From contig JAEZSL010000007.1 in NCBI GenBank assembly GCA_023443925.1, positions 1-6,182 of the forward strand: a stretch of DNA of 6,182 nucleotides. The letters run 5' to 3'. Below the pieces are notes generated by a model. It worked only from the letters and a program-made list of their open reading frames with translations. It searched no databases and was not told the DNA's origin. Both the position numbers and the translations under genes were made by a program. Position 1 is the first letter of the stretch. Every line of letters begins with the position of its first letter. Below, piece by piece: positions 4,282 to 6,182 of the stretch. The DNA is from Bacillota bacterium. GTDB lineage: Bacteria > Bacillota_A > Clostridia > Lachnospirales > Lachnospiraceae.

Positions 4282-5103
4282 ATGAAAATAGGAATTTTTG
4301 ATTCTGGAATCGGCGGAATTTCGGTATTATATGAAGCATTAAAAATACTGCCGGACGAAGAATATATATATTATGCCGATACATTAAATGTGCCATATGG
4401 CCCTAAACCAAAGGAGGAAGTTAAAAAGTATGTATTTCATGCCATAGACTTTCTTGTCAGCCAGAAAGTTCAGGCTGTCGTAATTGCCTGCAATACAGCA
4501 ACAAGCGTTGCAATTGAAGCTTTAAGGGCAGCCTACCGTATTCCCATCATTGGTATGGAACCTGCCGTTAAGCCTGCAGTTGAGCTTAATAAAGACAGCA
4601 CGAAAAGAGTACTGGTAACAGCAACGGCTTTAACTTTAAAAGAAGAAAAACTTAAAAATCTAATATCAAAGGTAGACAACCATCACATTGTTGATTTACT
4701 GCCGCTTCCGGAGTTAGTCCGTTTTGCGGAAAATCGTATATTTGAGGAACAAACTGTTTTAACTTATCTTCAAAAGCAATTAGCGGATTTTGAGATAAAC
4801 AGATATGAAACAGTAGTCTTAGGCTGCACTCATTTTCCATTTTTTAAAGATGCTTTCCGAAAACTATTCCCGCCTCATGTCAGCATTATAGACGGAGCTG
4901 GCGGTACTGCAAGGAATCTATACAGAATCTTAAATGAGATGGATAGTTATATAGCGGGAAATGGCCGTATAACCTTCTATAATTCCGGTGTAAAAGTAGA
5001 GGATAACAATACCTTAAATAATTACAGGGAATTATTCCAAAGGTTGGATAGCCTCAGCCAGCAGAATAAACTAAAAAAACCAGGTGTAACAATGAAGGTA
5101 TGA
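4282..5103 (+). CDS. murI: Glutamate racemase
   Basis: The protein has 273 residues, the normal length. I start at ATG 4282, which has GGGAGG (4269-4274) 7 bases upstream; the in-frame TTG at 4267 would lie on top of that ribosome site and is rejected. The enzyme interconverts L- and D-glutamate in the cytoplasm without a cofactor, supplying D-Glu for peptidoglycan (added by MurD). The N-terminal IGIFDSGIGG (3-12) contains the substrate and catalytic Asp7/Ser8 region, followed by ADTLNVPYG (32-40). The two catalytic cysteines are visible: C70 in ACNTATS and C182 in GCTHFPFF, with His184 beside it. IGMEPAVKPA (90-99) and DGA (204-206) are also typical. Both catalytic halves are intact. It follows the small membrane-protein gene closely. 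Some Firmicutes carry two racemases (RacE and YrpC types), and I cannot tell whether this is the only copy. Confidence 0.96.
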   Translation: MKIGIFDSGIGGISVLYEALKILPDEEYIYYADTLNVPYGPKPKEEVKKYVFHAIDFLVSQKVQAVVIACNTATSVAIEALRAAYRIPIIGMEPAVKPAVELNKDSTKRVLVTATALTLKEEKLKNLISKVDNHHIVDLLPLPELVRFAENRIFEEQTVLTYLQKQLADFEINRYETVVLGCTHFPFFKDAFRKLFPPHVSIIDGAGGTARNLYRILNEMDSYIAGNGRITFYNSGVKVEDNNTLNNYRELFQRLDSLSQQNKLKKPGVTMKV

Positions 5104-5240
5104 ACCAAATTCGTTTTTACTCTTTACTCCAGAGGCTGACAAGCTCCGCCATGAATGCCATTGATAATAAAATAATTAAAGTAATCAAAGCACATGGCGG
5201 TTCTGCTTCCCCGACATTTCGGCCTCCTTATATCACTTAA
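5100..5240 (+). CDS. Possible small ORF (46 residues) overlapping the murI stop
   Basis: ATG 5100 overlaps the murI stop codon as ATGA, the arrangement of translationally coupled genes, and the frame runs 46 codons to TAA 5238-5240. The peptide starts MNQIRFYSLLQRLTSSAMNA, is basic, and has an amphipathic N-terminal half followed by a Gly/Ser/Pro-rich tail (HGGSASPTFRPP). No clear ribosome site precedes ATG 5100 (AAGG at 5095-5098 is too close), and an internal ATG at 5151 also lacks one, so translation would depend on coupling to murI. I do not recognise a family. The N-terminal half vaguely resembles the first helices of a MarR-like regulator, so it might be the remnant of one, but this is weak. 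Confidence 0.3.
   Translation: MNQIRFYSLLQRLTSSAMNAIDNKIIKVIKAHGGSASPTFRPPYIT
5146..5200. repeat. Long-loop inverted repeat in the murI-MFS spacer
   Basis: CCGCCATG (5146-5153) and CATGGCGG (5193-5200) are a perfect 8-bp inverted repeat. A second pair inside it, TTGAT (5161-5165) and ATCAA (5184-5188), is nested. The GC-rich outer stem stands out in an AT-rich stretch. No T-run follows, so it is not an intrinsic terminator. It could be an RNA structure ahead of the MFS gene or an operator with widely spaced half-sites. Confidence 0.45.
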
Positions 5241-5271
5241 AATACAATCTTTAGAATTTGGGAGGATACCA

Positions 5272-6182
5272 ATGAATTACGGTTCTAAAAAACAGCAGCA
5301 CCTCCTGTTTGCTGTAGTCGTATTATTCTGGTTCGCACAATATGTTTACATACCTTTTCAGACAACCTATCTGACTGCAAGAGCGGTCTCCGAAGCTTAT
5401 ATCGGAGGAATACTGGGTGCCTACGGAATATCCCAGCTGGTTATGCGGCTGCCCTTAGGGGTTCTGGCCGATTCGGTGGGAAGACATAAACTCTTTATAA
5501 TGACTGGTACCGTCACGGCAGCCCTGGCGTCTTTGATACGCATTAATCTGCCGGATGGCAACGGCTTCTTTATCGCTAATCTGCTGTCCGGATTTGCTTC
5601 TTCTATGTGGATTTCCTATATGGTCATGTACACCGGTTTTTTTTCGGCAGAAAGTCAGCAGAAAGCCACCAGCAGAATTATAATGGCCAACAATCTGGGT
5701 ATTCTCCTTGGCTTTATCAGCAGTACTATTTTGTATAAAACCTTTGGTATGACTTTTTTATGTATCCTCAGCACCGCTTCCGGCATGGCCGGCACCGCAT
5801 TGGCCTTGCTGATAAAAGAAGGGCCAGGAAACTTGAAATCAAGCGGATCGCCGTTAAAAACCTTGGGAGTCCTGTTAAATAAGCGGCTTATTCTTTTTGC
5901 CTTACTTGCCTTAATACAGCAGGGAATCCAGATGTCCTCCACGATGTCCTTTACCACGCAGATTTTAAAGGATCTAGGCGCTTCCACCGCTATAATCGGA
6001 TTTTCATCTATACTGTATATGCTTTCGGCGGTTAGTTTTTCCTATTTGGCATCCCATCGATGGTTTACCGGGAAAGGGCCCAGGCTTTTAGTCCCCTCCG
6101 TATTTATCCTGCTGGCGGTTTATTGTCTGCTTATACCAAATGTTACCCCTATTCTTCTTATCCTGATTCTGCAGACATTACC
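5272..6182 (+). CDS. Major facilitator superfamily transporter, N-terminal 303 residues (cut by window edge)
   Basis: ATG 5272 has GGGAGG (5260-5265) 6 bases upstream. The frame stays open to the right edge, giving 303 complete codons of a protein that would normally be about 390-420 residues. At least eight hydrophobic segments are visible. The MFS motif A loop between helices 2 and 3 is clear: GVLADSVGRHK (63-73) with Asp67, Gly70, Arg71 and Lys73. A polar central loop (around residues 184-200) separates the two six-helix halves. Drug/proton antiporters and sugar or metabolite exporters share this layout, and the substrate cannot be named. Its codon use is visibly richer in GC (many CTG, GCC, GGC codons) than murI. 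It may be read through from murI or have its own promoter; no clear promoter is seen in the 168-base gap, apart from a TAAAAT at 5238-5243 without a -35. Confidence 0.9.
   Translation, partial: MNYGSKKQQHLLFAVVVLFWFAQYVYIPFQTTYLTARAVSEAYIGGILGAYGISQLVMRLPLGVLADSVGRHKLFIMTGTVTAALASLIRINLPDGNGFFIANLLSGFASSMWISYMVMYTGFFSAESQQKATSRIIMANNLGILLGFISSTILYKTFGMTFLCILSTASGMAGTALALLIKEGPGNLKSSGSPLKTLGVLLNKRLILFALLALIQQGIQMSSTMSFTTQILKDLGASTAIIGFSSILYMLSAVSFSYLASHRWFTGKGPRLLVPSVFILLAVYCLLIPNVTPILLILILQTL

Noticed and set aside
4160..4396. 78-codon minus-strand ORF over the murI start
   Set aside because: Antisense shadow of two well-supported genes; no start signal.
5655..5987. 110-codon minus-strand ORF
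   Set aside because: It lies wholly inside the MFS gene on the opposite strand, has no family resemblance and no ribosome site.

Overview
The window looks like chromosomal DNA of a low-GC Firmicute, most likely a clostridium (possibly Lachnospiraceae). The reasons are the AT-rich spacers, strong AGGAGG-type ribosome sites before almost every gene, Bacillus-type promoter hexamers, a Bacillus-type LexA/DinR box, and a gene mix (uracil-DNA-glycosylase-linked radical SAM protein, MntP/YtaF-type membrane protein, clostridial-style glutamate racemase) typical of that group. The taxonomic call is inference from gene content, not from a marker gene.

Left part (1-1462): a divergent flavoenzyme module. 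An Old Yellow Enzyme-type oxidoreductase (N-terminal 80 residues only, running off the left edge) and a nitroreductase lie head to tail on the minus strand. An ArsR-type repressor with a CxxC pair is transcribed away from them. The 253-base divergent spacer holds a 31-bp tandem repeat carrying two identical 18-bp palindromes, plus a separate 9-6-9 inverted repeat touching the arsR promoter. The simplest reading is a repressor controlling its own gene and two FMN enzymes that reduce electrophiles or nitro compounds. A hairpin at 1415-1462 closes the regulator gene and, from the other side, the next gene.

Middle (1472-3483): two minus-strand genes, a six-helix MntP/YtaF-type transporter and, upstream of it, a radical SAM protein of the 'putative DNA modification/repair' family. 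The radical SAM gene has a near-consensus promoter (TTGACA, 17 bp, TAAAAT) overlapped by two LexA/DinR-like boxes, one of them a perfect GAAC-N4-GTTC. This is direct sequence support for DNA-damage control of a poorly understood enzyme.

Spacer (3484-4024): AT-rich, with no intact gene. It contains the 3' remnant of a SAM-dependent methyltransferase gene and two candidate promoters reading rightwards.

Right part (4025-6182): a plus-strand run of a 76-residue two-helix membrane protein of unknown function, glutamate racemase (murI, D-glutamate for peptidoglycan), a possible 46-codon ORF whose start overlaps the murI stop as ATGA, and an MFS transporter cut by the right edge. There is no obvious terminator between these genes, so they may be one transcription unit.
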